Shown piece by piece: positions 22,249 to 33,050 of a stretch of 64,000 nucleotides of DNA (within the stretch, counting starts at the first letter, position 1; every line of letters begins with the position of its first letter). The stretch comes from Xylona heveae TC161 (lineage: Eukaryota; Ascomycota; Xylonomycetes; Xylonales; Xylonaceae): the NCBI RefSeq assembly GCF_001619985.1, contig NW_017264206.1:536745-600744 (forward strand). The letters are read 5' to 3'. The position numbers and the translations under genes were made by a program. The notes below the pieces were generated by a model. That model did no database searches. It was given only the letters and a program-made list of their open reading frames with translations, and had not been told where the DNA came from.

Positions 22249-23609
22249 ATGGCGCCAGCCCCCATTGTGCCCGCTATTTTGGACTATGTTCAACCGCGAA
22301 AGGATACCCTAGCCCTACCTGCAACCGCAAGAGCGCGACTCGAGAAAGCAGGCATTGATTTGTCAAACGGTTATCCGTACCGTCCAGCAAAGCCTCTTTA
22401 CCTCGACGACGTTATTGCGATCCGAAACGAGGATCGAGAACATGTCGACCCTGGTTCGCGAGCTGATCCAGAGAAGAAAGCTCTACTTGGAGCAGCCGAA
22501 AAGGTCATTCATTTGACTAAACATATTGGTACCGAAATAGTCGGCCTGCAGCTGAAGGATCTTACAGCTCAGCAAAAAGATGAGCTTGGGCTTCTGATTG
22601 CAGAAAGATCCGTCGTCTTCTTCCGTGATCAGGACATTACCCCACAACAACAAAAGGAACTTGGACAGTGGTTTGGCGAAATAGAAGTGCATGTAAGCCG
22701 CAACCCAATATGCAAGTTATGATAAGTTTTTCCATGACACAATCGTCTAACTCATGCCTTCTCCAGCCGCAAGTGCCGCAAGTCCCAGGCGTGGAAGGAG
22801 TGACTGTGATATGGCCTGAGCTTCAAGCCACCGAGAATGAAGCAAACTTCAGACGTCCAGGGGGCGCGTCTCGTTGGCATACGTATGCTGCGCCGTTATC
22901 AGTCAAGCAAAGGCCTAAGCTCACAGCTTCTCTAGAGATCTTGTCCACGAAAAGCAACCTGCTGGCGTCACTCATCTTCACAACGATACTGTTCCTGAAG
23001 TCGGCGGTGACACCCTCTGGGCGTCGGGCTATTCTGCATATGAAAAGCTCAGCCCTGAATTCCGTAAGTTGATTGATGGCAAGCAAGCTATCTATCGCAG
23101 TGCCCATCCATACCTCGATCGTAATGATCCAACTGCTGGACCCAAATATGTTGAGCGTGTCCATCCCCTCGTACGGGTACATCCGGCGACAGGATGGAAA
23201 GCTTTATGGGTCAATCGCGCAATGACCGTTTCTATTGTTGGTTTGGATAAGGCGGAAAGTGACTTGATATTGGGCTATCTGTATGATGTGTATGAGCGGA
23301 ATGTCGACATTCAGGTTCGATTCAAGTGGACACCAAGAACGTCCGCCCTTTGGGACAACAGGTAAGGAATTTTAGCGGTTCGTTGAAGCCGATCAGGTGT
23401 TGACAGTTAGCAGAATCACTATACATAACGCAAGCTGGGATTACGAGGTAAGATAGGGACTGAAAGTCGTCTGCACTGCACAAAAGCGTTGACAGCACTA
23501 GAACTCCGAGCCCCGACATGGCACTCGAGTAACTTCGCTCGCTGAGAAGCCGTTCTTCAAAGCAGACGCCCCCACGAGAAGAGAGGCGTTGGGACTGGTT
23601 TCACAATAA
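22249..23609 (+). CDS. TauD-type Fe(II)/2-oxoglutarate dioxygenase (sulfonate dioxygenase-like)
   Basis: Exons 22249-22692, 22767-22882, 22936-23361, 23414-23447 and 23502-23609 give 375 residues. The iron-binding triad is intact: H186-T-D188 (RWHTD) and H333 in WDNRITIHNAS, each completed only after splicing. A 2-oxoglutarate-binding Arg is offered by R345 or R349 in EPRHGTRVT. Other family blocks are VVFFRDQDITPQQQKELGQW and VGGDTLWASGYSAYEKLSPE. Length and layout match yeast Jlp1 and fungal alpha-ketoglutarate-dependent sulfonate dioxygenases, which release sulfite from taurine and other sulfonates as a sulfur source. The related 2,4-D and alkylsulfatase oxygenases share the fold, so the substrate is inferred. 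It is head to head with an MFS carrier. Confidence 0.88.
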
Positions 23610-25063
23610 CGTCGATAGCTCTTTATTTGAGTTTGAACTGGTCGCAGGTATAGGCTACGAAGTGCTAGCCCAAGGAGAAGGACATGTCTTGAAAGCGTTT
23701 CAGTGAAAAGGACACCATGCGGCCAGGAATTAGACGTACTAGTCAAAGAAGCCCGATAGAAATTCTCGCGCAGGTCATCTCCATGACTTATATCTTCCAA
23801 TTCATTGTGGATGTGAACGAGTGTCGTTGAAAAAGGAATAAGCCCAAGGCAAAATTAGCCTCGTAAAGCCCTCGCCGAGCAGAGTCCGTTCAACCCAGCC
23901 TCAACAATGAAATATCTGAGATCGTTAAGATCCACTGCATGTCAACGGCCCGGGTAATGTCGACTGTGAGACTGTCCTAAAAAAAGAATACGTAAATACC
24001 CAGATACTTTTAAGTCCACACAAACGTCACATCACATATTCATGGATTGTGATTTTCGGTGAGATATATTTCGATTAAGAGGAAGCAAGCACATGCAGAA
24101 AAGAGAAGCAATAAATATCTCCTCACTTCCCCACCCCCTCGAGGAATTCAATAAGCCACCCCGGACGCGACCCGCTTCATAATTTCCACCATCAATACCG
24201 TATTGCGTCTTGTTCTAGATCTCGCCTCGTCGCCATAATCCACCGTGTTCGACCACTCCACTACCAATTAGATCAAGTCATCCTCGTCTCCACGGTGAAC
24301 CTGGCGGCTTGGCTAAGACTGGCTTGGACAAGCAAATAACGAAAATAATGAAATAAAAAAAAAAGAAAACGAGATTGTGAGAGGTTACGGAGGAAAGAAA
24401 CAAATGAACAAAACAGTAAAGGCAGAAGAAAGGAAAAAAGCACACAACTCAGTTTGCCCAGTTCCCAAAAGGTGCGTAAAATGATTGACTACTAGGCCGC
24501 ACCTCGCAGATTCCGACGCTGTTAAAGGTGGGAGCTGTGTCCTTGTGACACTGCTGCAGAGTCCAAGGAGAACGATGGAAACTTTGATCGTGGCGGGGGT
24601 TCCGCCATTATGACCCGTTCGGAAAAAGGAAGAAGGGAAATAAATTGAGGGGGAAAAAGAGAAAACGCAAATACCAGACAAGCCGGATGTTCCATCATTG
24701 TAAAACCTGACCACGCGAATATAGTTTGAAGACGCGGATGGACAATGAACAATGGGATTGGAACAAAGAGGCGAGTCAAGAATTTGAGTGCGGTTCATGG
24801 GAATGATAGCTCGAGCTCAGACGTTCAAAGATTACCCGAGAATCCAGAAACGCGCCAGTCTAGCGGCAAAGTGACGAGAAAACAGAGACGGATGCCAGGC
24901 GTTAATGGAAAATAAAACCATCGAAACCCACGAAACTTGGAGCAGACTGAAACCATGAGGGCATACTGCTCGATCGAAAGCAATATCAAAACACCTCTAA
25001 CGGCAACTTCAATCATACTATATGTATCACTGAGAACAAGCATCTCAGCATTTCATTGTTCAT
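23610..25063. other. Convergent intergenic, TauD / casein kinase I
   Basis: About 1.45 kb of 3' space without a supported gene. It is moderately A/T-rich with short A runs near 24350-24370. Frames in it show no family match. Confidence 0.5.
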
Positions 25064-26642
25064 TTAGAGACCGTTCTTGGCCGCAGCCGAGCGAGTCCTA
25101 CTCAATCAAAAAAGTCAGTACTTTGCAGTCAAAACCTCCACGCCAAGCGTCATCAAAACACCAAACGCAGAGAGAGGAGTTCCTTACAAGGAACGATGCT
25201 ATCATGTTAAACTCACATCCTGGGGTCATTCGCCGGCGACTGGGGTTGAATTGGCTGCTTGGCGGTCCGAGTACGAATATTCTTGGCCGGAGCAACGGCG
25301 TTGCCGCCGGCGGCGTCCTGTTGAGCCTTTTGCTCCTCGGCGGCTGCAGCGGCTGCGGCTGCATTGGTCTTTTGAGCAGTGTACTTATAAACGGTCCAGT
25401 CAAAGACATAGTCATATTGGAAGCCCTCACGAACAAACAAGTCGCGGAAGATCTTGCGCAAGTAAGAGTAGTCGGGCTTGTCATCGAAACGGAGCGACCG
25501 AGTGTAGTTGAGGTAGATGGCAAATTCATTCGGGAAGCCACGGCAGAGCAGATCAGTGGGGGTAGTCATCTTCTTCTCCATGATGCGGTCGTACTTTTGC
25601 TTCTTGGTGGCAGCCTTGAGACCTTGCCAGGGGAGAGATCCACGGCAGAAGTAAAGCATGACGTATCCAAGGGATTCCATATCATCACGACGTGATTGTT
25701 CTGAAGACCAATTAGCAATTGCAATAGCTGGGACATAGCAAAGGCAAAATTATTTCTACTTACCGACTCCCAAGTGAGTGTTGATACTGGCGTATCGTGC
25801 GGTACCGGTCAAGTTCTTATTCTCACGGTAAGGGATGTGAAAGTGGGTCTTCGGGTCACGGTACTTCTTCGCCAGACCAAAGTCAATGACATTGACCTGG
25901 TTGCCGCGCTTGCCAATACCCATAAGGAAATTGTCCGGCTTAATGTCGCGATGGATGAATGACTTGGCGTGGATGTACTCGATACGTGAAATGAGTTGAT
26001 CGGCAAGAAGGAGAACAGTCTTGAGGGAAAATTTGCGGTTGCAGAAGTTGAAGAGATCCTCCAAGCTGGGACCGAGCAGGTCCAAAACCATGGCATTGTA
26101 ATCACATTCTGTGCCGAACCAACGAACAAAGGGGATTCCAACGCCTCCGGCAAGGGACTTGTAGACTCTAGCCTCGTACTCGAGTTGAGGGTGCTTGGCC
26201 TTGACACTCTCAAGTTTAATGGCAATCTCCTCGCCAGAGATGATATTGGTGCCTAAGGTCAGAGTTAGCAACAACCTCTAGCACGAAGCTGCCCTCGGAA
26301 GTCCTTACCCAGGTAAATATCACCGAAACTTCCACTGCCAATCTTGCGGCCGATACGATACTTGTTCCCAACTCTCAAATCCTAGAGACAGTAGGTCAAC
26401 ATCGACATTCAAGAAAAAAGTTGTCTATAAAGCAATGTGTTGGAAGTTTTAGGGGGTCAATAGACAACAAATTAAGCGATGCTTCTGGCCAGTTTTGATT
26501 CTTGGTAGAAAACAACGGCTAATTTGAACGCCTACCATAGCCCAGTAAAGCCAGACCCGAAACGATGTTTTCGAGTTTTTGTAAATATCGGGAATGCTAT
26601 AGTGATAAATGAAGTCTGTTGTGTGCTTACCATGGTTGCCAT
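25064..26642 (-). CDS. HRR25: Casein kinase I (Hrr25/CK1 delta type)
   Basis: Exons 26642-26631, 26381-26309, 26252-25764, 25700-25217 and 25097-25064 give 363 residues. The first exon codes only MATM. The kinase domain holds the Gly loop GSGSFG (about 19-24), Lys41 in [15 protein letters not shown] (129-136), DFG (152-154) and the CK1-specific SINTHLG in place of the usual APE block. [20 protein letters not shown] and [16 protein letters not shown] follow. The tail is Ala/Gln-rich with [11 protein letters not shown], then [10 protein letters not shown] from the last exon. CK1 phosphorylates acidic-primed Ser/Thr sites and acts in DNA repair, vesicle traffic and clock control. If the last intron is retained the protein stops at DPRM, because TGA spans the donor site. 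Confidence 0.93.
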
Positions 26643-29288
26643 ATTGCCGAATGAGCGAGATGAGCGAAAGGCTGATGGGTATGCAAGACCGTGTCCTTTA
26701 TAGGAGAGTAGAGAGGTTTTTGATGGAGGTTACCCGTAGTGAATGCGTTACGGTGAATGAGCGGCAGCAGGAGATCCACTGGCTCAGGCGGAGGTAATTT
26801 CGGGTCTAATCCTCAAGAGTAGAAAATGTCAGATGAAGCTCGAACGGAGAAGCCCGTGTCCGAAAGGGTTCGTCTGCTTCGACAGCCCAGAGGCACTTTT
26901 CGGGCTATGAAAGACGAAACCGAATTTCAAGAAGCAGATAGTCGTCGACGAGGGGGGAAAGAATGGACGAACATGTGAGCTGAAAATCACAGAGTCTGGT
27001 CACGCACCTTGTCAAACCTCACACAAGTGGGCAACGACCGAGGAAGTTGCAACTGGCGATTCTAGCCAGAGGAGACGTACGAGACTTAGTCCTCGGGAGT
27101 GACCAGAGGGTGACTTTGGAACGACGTCGAGATTAAAGTCGAACCAAAGGTTGATCGGTTGAGGCTGCCGCAGACCCTAAAAGATGAGCTTGCAAGGGCA
27201 GGATCTGGATCTCGATACCGACACCAAGAGTAGGGGTGGTGGAGATTTGGGAGAGTTGGTGTGTGGACAGATGGGAAAGGGCGTTGGATGAGAGAGTAGC
27301 AGTAGTGAGTAGTAGAGCAGCGGTAGTGAGGGCGGATGGACTGACCCAGAAGAGACTGAGAGAATGGTGTGTGTGTGGGAGAGGAGACAGGAAAGGGCGG
27401 AGCGGAGTACAAGTACCAGCATGTCACTCTTCACACAATGAAGAGGGGAAAACTGGTAAGAGAGAGGCGAAGAGGTACTTTCTACGGTTACCCAATCCGA
27501 CGCAAGTGCCGTGATCTTGCCAAGTCCTCATAATCGTTTGCCCCTCCTATTTTGGGCAACTTTTAGACTTTTTCCCTCCTACAATTGGACGCTGACATAA
27601 TCATCTATTAACAGCCTTGGCACAACAGTACCTTCATACGAGACCAAGTAATTATGCTACTCTGTAAGTGGACACAGGGCGCCAGGCGGCAAAAGAAAAA
27701 AAAGCTTTGTGGTGTTGACACTGCCGTTGGGAAAGGTGCCCCCACGTTTAGGTGAAGATATGGCCAAAATTGATAGGCTCATTCATCGTAACCATTGGTC
27801 TCTCTCCCGCCCAGCCCGCTGTCAGGCCCGATAATACAAGGCGCATGACCTGGGCAGTACAATTACTTGCGTTTTTCTTCTCTATAGAGCTTTTGGCAGA
27901 TGCTTGTTGCTGCAATTACAGGGACTATATTTCGTAACAAACATTTATATTACATTTCGTGAGTTCAAGCAAGTATTATGTCTGACCGTATCAGCTTACT
28001 CCGTAGTCGTAGCTGTCTTTTCCGAAACAAGAACTCCACATGTTGTCCTTCTGCATACGTACTATTGTGCCCAAAAAAAATCTCATGATCGCCTGCGCCC
28101 TACCTTCCTGAATGGTCAATCTCGCCTCTTGACTCTCTGGAGCTGTCAGCCTGATCGGCTTGTGCTCCGAAGGTTCCATCGGGCCTTGACAAGTCTCGGT
28201 CGGGCATGAACATTTTCTCTTCTTTCTGCGAGGCGTTGCTGTAGCCTGCCGTACTATACAGTGCAACTCCATATTAGCACAACATGTACTCTTTTGGCTG
28301 TCATCAGAGCGAGAAAAGAAAAGAAAGCCGACGCACGACCCCTGAGCTTTTCTTTGCCCCCTTGGCCCCTTGGCGGCGCCTCCCGCCACTTTTACGATAG
28401 CCTCAAACCCGTCTATTGCCGCTGCCATTTGGTAACCGTGCGAATTCACCACTTTTTTTTTGGTGGAGTCAAATACAGTACCTCAAGCCTGAAATCACAT
28501 ATGACATTTTTGTTTGTAGATCATCGGGCCGCTCCCGATTCGCTCCTCCTGTGAGGTGAAACCTGCTAGGGTGAGTTAGGCCGAGCTGAACATTGATTAA
28601 ACAATTTTGTTACTCGTACTTTCAAAGGGCGCAGCCTTTCCCATGCATCAGGTCAAGCATGGGATTTCGCGCCCTGCTGTTGATTGCCCAGTTGACACCT
28701 CGCTTTTCTTCCCTTGTCGCTTGCACCAAGCAGTAGTATGTTTGCCTATCCTCGGTCTTCCTCGGCGTCTGTCGGTCTCCCATCGCCTCGCTTGGTTGCC
28801 CTGCCTGTCGCTCAAACCCTACAAAGGACGCAACGATATCGACCGTACCACCTCTATGCACTCAGGAATCGCGGATGCACTGACGGCTTGTTATCCTTGC
28901 AGTATTGGAATATAACCCCTACTATGTGTAACGCAGTGATAAATTACGGATATGGCTGTATCTTCAATGTAGCTGGGTACCTGGTGTCAATGATCATTGA
29001 CAGTTGCTCCCTGAGATAAACGTTGAAATTATTTCTATCCCTTCACAATAATTTCCAAAAAAAAAAAAAAAATCCTAGCCTATGAGAAAAGAACCATCAC
29101 ACAATTTTCGTCAATAACAACTCATTCAAAAATCATTCACTCGCTCAATATCTTGTAGCCAATCAGCTATCAACCAGCTCCGTGACAATGCATATTGCGA
29201 AAGAGCGGTAGCTTCCAGCATCAACTACTGGAGAGGTTTCTCATTGTTGAAATATAGATTACTTTTTGAGCTACCTTTTCAACTACAA
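26643..29288. other. Long gene-free stretch upstream of casein kinase I
   Basis: About 2.6 kb with no supported gene. The part next to the kinase (26643-27500) is likely promoter and leader, with purine-rich tracts and a short GT repeat near 27366. Frames at 27991-28452 (-) and 28607-28915 (+) have no splice or family support. An untranslated RNA cannot be ruled out. Confidence 0.45.
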
Positions 29289-29381
29289 TCCGGTATGGTG
29301 TAGTGGCTAACATTTCGCGTTTTCATGGGTGTCTGATCATCCAGCGCCGCGAGGCCCCGGGTTCAATTCCCGGTACCGGAA
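29289..29381 (+). tRNA. tRNA-Glu (UUC) with 21 nt intron
   Basis: The cloverleaf closes fully. Acceptor TCCGGTA pairs with TACCGGA. D-stem is GTGT/ACAT and anticodon stem TCGCG/CGCGA. Anticodon TTC is at 29322-29324, T-stem CCGGG/CCCGG with loop TTCAATT, and A is the discriminator. The mature length is 72 nt after removal of an intron at 29326-29346 placed one base after the anticodon, the standard site. The intron can form a 6 bp hairpin (TGGGTG/CATCCA). A T8 Pol III terminator follows at 29384. Confidence 0.93.
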
Positions 29382-29940
29382 CTTTTTTTTTATTTTTTTC
29401 TGACGACTTTCGTACTAATTGATTTACCATTCTCTTTTTCTTTTCACTGGAAATAATGCTGGCGTCAGATAATACGTTAGTTACACATGTGGTTCATTGA
29501 CGCAAATGTGATAAAGTGTGTCGCCGCCGTGCATAGGATGGATATCAGGTTTTTGGATCAACTCAAGGACGCGTCGCAAAGGAATACATTTGATTTTGCT
29601 CATGAAAAGATATAGGTAAATCTGTATAGAAAGAAGATGGGAGAGGGTTGAGATTGTATTGCACTATTTACAATCATCCTTTAATTATTTCTAAAATGTA
29701 CATGCAGGCAAGAGAGGAGGGGAAATGTCGAAATGAGAGTCGAGATAGTTATGAACGTCCAAGCTTTGCAAAATCGTAGAGGGAAGAAGACATCAACGCC
29801 TTAAAGAAACAACACGCCTTTTACAATGGCCCAGTGTGGTCTAATCCAATTTATATGAACACCTACTCCAAGCAAAAAGCCATGGCCACCATTTCCGCTT
29901 GGCGCCGACACAATAGACAAAGGAGAGTGCAGAAGATACA
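29382..29940. other. Intergenic: tRNA terminator and RSM22 3' region
   Basis: Contains the T-rich Pol III terminator directly after the tRNA and the 3' side of the Rsm22 gene. No gene is seen. Confidence 0.5.
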
Positions 29941-32331
29941 TCACTCCATATTTTCGAGCGCACCCTTGCGCGAGGTCTGCTGATGTGACAATCTCTCCTG
30001 CTTGCCCTTGGTCCGGCCTTTGACTCTTTGCTTTGAAGGAACGACTTTCTTCGAGGGACCGCTGGCGAGTCGGACAGCATCGGATCCTTCCTGGCCGACA
30101 TTGACTTCGAAGACATCCTTGCCCTTGGCTTTATTCTTTTTACCGGGAGTGCGCACTCCGAGCTTGACGGGTCGATCCATGCGGGATTTAGCGCCCAGGG
30201 CCCAGAGATCTCCCCACGAGGACTTGCGCGCGTCTCGATACGCTTGTTTACCAAAGGACTTGGGCACGGTCCAGCGCTCGAGAGTGCCGGAAGGGGTGCA
30301 GAGGTCGAGTATGACGTGGCCGCGGCGTTTGAGGGGCGGGAGGATGGAGCGAGGAAGGGAGAGGGTATTGAGAGTTGGGACTTCTGGCTCGGCATTTGAC
30401 GAGGTAGTTGTGGGAGTAGAGCTTTGGTCGGATGCAAAGGATGTCTCGGGAGTAGAGGTAGAGTTAGAGGACGAAGTGGAAGGAGAAGACGTGGAAGGGA
30501 CTTGTTGCTGTTCCTGTTCAAGGGACTGGGAAAGAGTCGCGGGAGTCTCGTAGCCAGCGAATGCAGCTTCCGTGGCTTCTGACCCTTGGATGAGGCCATG
30601 TGTTTTACGCTCGTCTCGTCCCCGTCGTAGAGCAACGTAGCTAAAGTCAACGTCTTCGTGGTTTCGAGCAGAGGCTTGGAGGATACGCTGGAGGTAGCTC
30701 GGGCGAATGTAGCGCTGACTGAAATGGCAAAAGTCTTTGCGGCCTTGACTGATGCCGGGAGTCAAATACATTGGGCATTTGGCGTGGTTGGTACATGGAG
30801 CAATAATCATTCCCGTCTCTTTAAGTCGGGGCGAGGCAGTGATTGAGGACCGTTCCTTTTCTTGTAGGTCACTGGCGACGTGTTCGGATCCGGGCGAGGA
30901 GATATAATTGTCTAGGAGCATCTGACGAGCTCCGGCAATAGCCTCGAACCCTCGCGGAATGCCCTTTTCGATGAGAATAAGCACACCTCCGTTGGGATTC
31001 AAGAGAGACCACAGGTTCTCCACGTGCATCTTCCTCAGGTATTCTTCATTGAAAGGAAGAAGATTGTGTGGGGCCACAATGATGTCAAATTGCTTTCGAC
31101 CCGTCGAAGGAGTAGAAGGGTCAAGGAGACTCTCCGGGTTCGGAGTATGAACATAATCAGGAAGTCGCGGCAAAAATGTTGTGTTCTCGAGAAGTCGACT
31201 TGCTCGATGACGAAGCGGGGCTGCGCCCGTGATTACAGATGCTCTTCCCAGAGGCGCTTCTTCTGCTGTGGTTTTAATTTCACCCGCATCATGAAGACGT
31301 TTCCACTCGGCTTGTAGCACTTCTCGCCATGCAATAACGCCAGCGCCGCCAGCGCCTGTGTCCAAAATCCGCGGACCCCCCTCTTTTTGAAGCAATTCCT
31401 TGATCCATTCGGTGCCGAGCCTTTTCCTCACCTCTACAAGGGTGCTCATGACAGAGGCATATATGCCGGGCATAACTGCGGCAACATATACATTACTTTC
31501 CATATCCGACATCCTTGTCTGAAATGAGCTTAAGCCAATCGGTTTCTGGGGGAGGTGTCGCTTCGATGCTGGAGTACCTGGCGAGTATGGCAAACCAGGA
31601 CCGCCAAGCACTTTGTGTGCTGCTTCAGATATATGTTTATTTGATGAATCAGACAGTAGCGCCGTAACGGGGTCGGTGAAGCTTTCTGCAGGCAATTGAA
31701 GCGTGGACGGTGACGTGGCAAATCTTCCCGCTATTGTAAATGGATGCGTTCGTAGGTTTGTATCATCAGAGGCATGGAGTTCAAGATCTTCCGCTTCATC
31801 GTCGGAGGGTGTCTCCTCAAGGTCTTCCTGAGCTATTTCCTGGTGAGACTCCGCCGGGCGGTCCACCTCGACAATCTCTAGCTCTCCATGTTTGTTTTCC
31901 TTTAGCCATAAATCTTTTGTCTCGGATTCATGTTCTCCATCGACATCGCGTGCTTCATATTCGGGAATCGGCAATGGCGGGCCGTACAATCTCTCATAGA
32001 GTCTATACTCGTTTTCTGAAAGGACTTTCTCTGGTAGGTATTCGCCGTAGGTATGTCGAGCGTGACGGACAAGCGCCTCTAATTGCTCTGCCGAAAGCGG
32101 CGGAGAAAACTCTGCGCGAAACACCGATTCATCTTCATGTTCCCGAGCTTGTTCTGTGACTTCGGGCTTTGAATTTTGTGCGGATGACACTCGAAGTGCT
32201 TGCGATCGAACACGAGGCCGTGGGCGAATTGCCGCCGCATGGAATGCACGGGGGGAAATTCTTTGAGATAGCGTGAGCTGATTGAACCTGCAGGATATGC
32301 AGACAGGCCTTAAAGCCCGTGTAACAGGCAT
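29941..32331 (-). CDS. RSM22: Mitochondrial small-subunit assembly protein Rsm22 (METTL17 family)
   Basis: A single exon of 796 residues. The N-terminus [20 protein letters not shown] with [10 protein letters not shown] is a mitochondrial presequence. A core block at about 85-120 ([30 protein letters not shown]) and a methyltransferase-like fold ([19 protein letters not shown], about 321-339; [38 protein letters not shown]) follow. The iron-sulfur motif is C513-TNHAK-C519-P with C535 in FCHFSQRY; a fourth ligand may be the Cys in ILDLCTPSG. In METTL17 these hold a 4Fe-4S cluster needed for assembly of the mitochondrial small ribosomal subunit. A Ser/Thr-rich insert (about 595-635) is extra length. 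Tail KKNKAKGKD and KGRTKGKQE are basic, as expected for rRNA contact. Confidence 0.93.
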
Positions 32332-33050
32332 TTTCAGACTATCAATGAAGCCCCGAAAAGAAGCTTACTCGATGAAGGCGCTTGTAATGTTTGCCATCGC
32401 TGCTGGAGTTTCGACCTTTTCAAAATCTGGATGACAGTTTAACAGCCTGTGATTGGCTCGGAAGTCTCACCGCCTTCCATCGGAGTCTTTGGCCAAAGCC
32501 GAGCCCCAGGGGCCCTCTCCTTTCCATTTCGGGATATCCTGCATTCTCTCCCTTGGTGACTTTTCATGAAAATCAGAGCACTTCTCCGAGGGAAGCATCA
32601 AAGCAGTGCAGCAATCCATATAAATTTCAAAATTCTGACCTATTAAACGGTCCCATTGATTCATGAATTAAAATGACGTTTAAGCCCTATTACGAAACAA
32701 AGTCTATTTGCCGCCGTCTACAAAATATACCCATGCCACGGAAAAATGATAGAACCCATCCCAAAGTAATAATGCGTTGCTCGCACCTGCAAACGCCTCG
32801 CCCAGCGCTGAATGCAAGGGGTCTTCGTAGAAGAGAAGAATGAAAACACATTATATAGATCGGACAAAAGAGCCGTTGTGCCGTTGTTAGTGAGAAACGA
32901 CCAACACTCATCAAAGATGTGAATGCCCCACGCCGTGGAGGCGGGAACGCTGTCGAACCGAAGATGAAATGGACTGGGGAAATGCAGGAAAAGATACAAG
33001 TCTAAAAGCAAATCGGACGCTTCAAGGGAAAGGGACACTGGCATTAGGCC
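32332..33050. other. Intergenic upstream of RSM22 with possible leader ORF
   Basis: No gene is seen. On the minus strand, ATG at 32397 opens a 10-codon frame (MANITSAFIE, stop 32367-32365) just before the Rsm22 start. Its last codons overlap a GTAAGC donor; see the finding on alternative splicing. Confidence 0.4.

Noticed and set aside
27991-28452. A 153-residue minus-strand frame
   Set aside because: No family, no splice signals of use, mixed composition; a long frame of this size can arise by chance in 2.6 kb.
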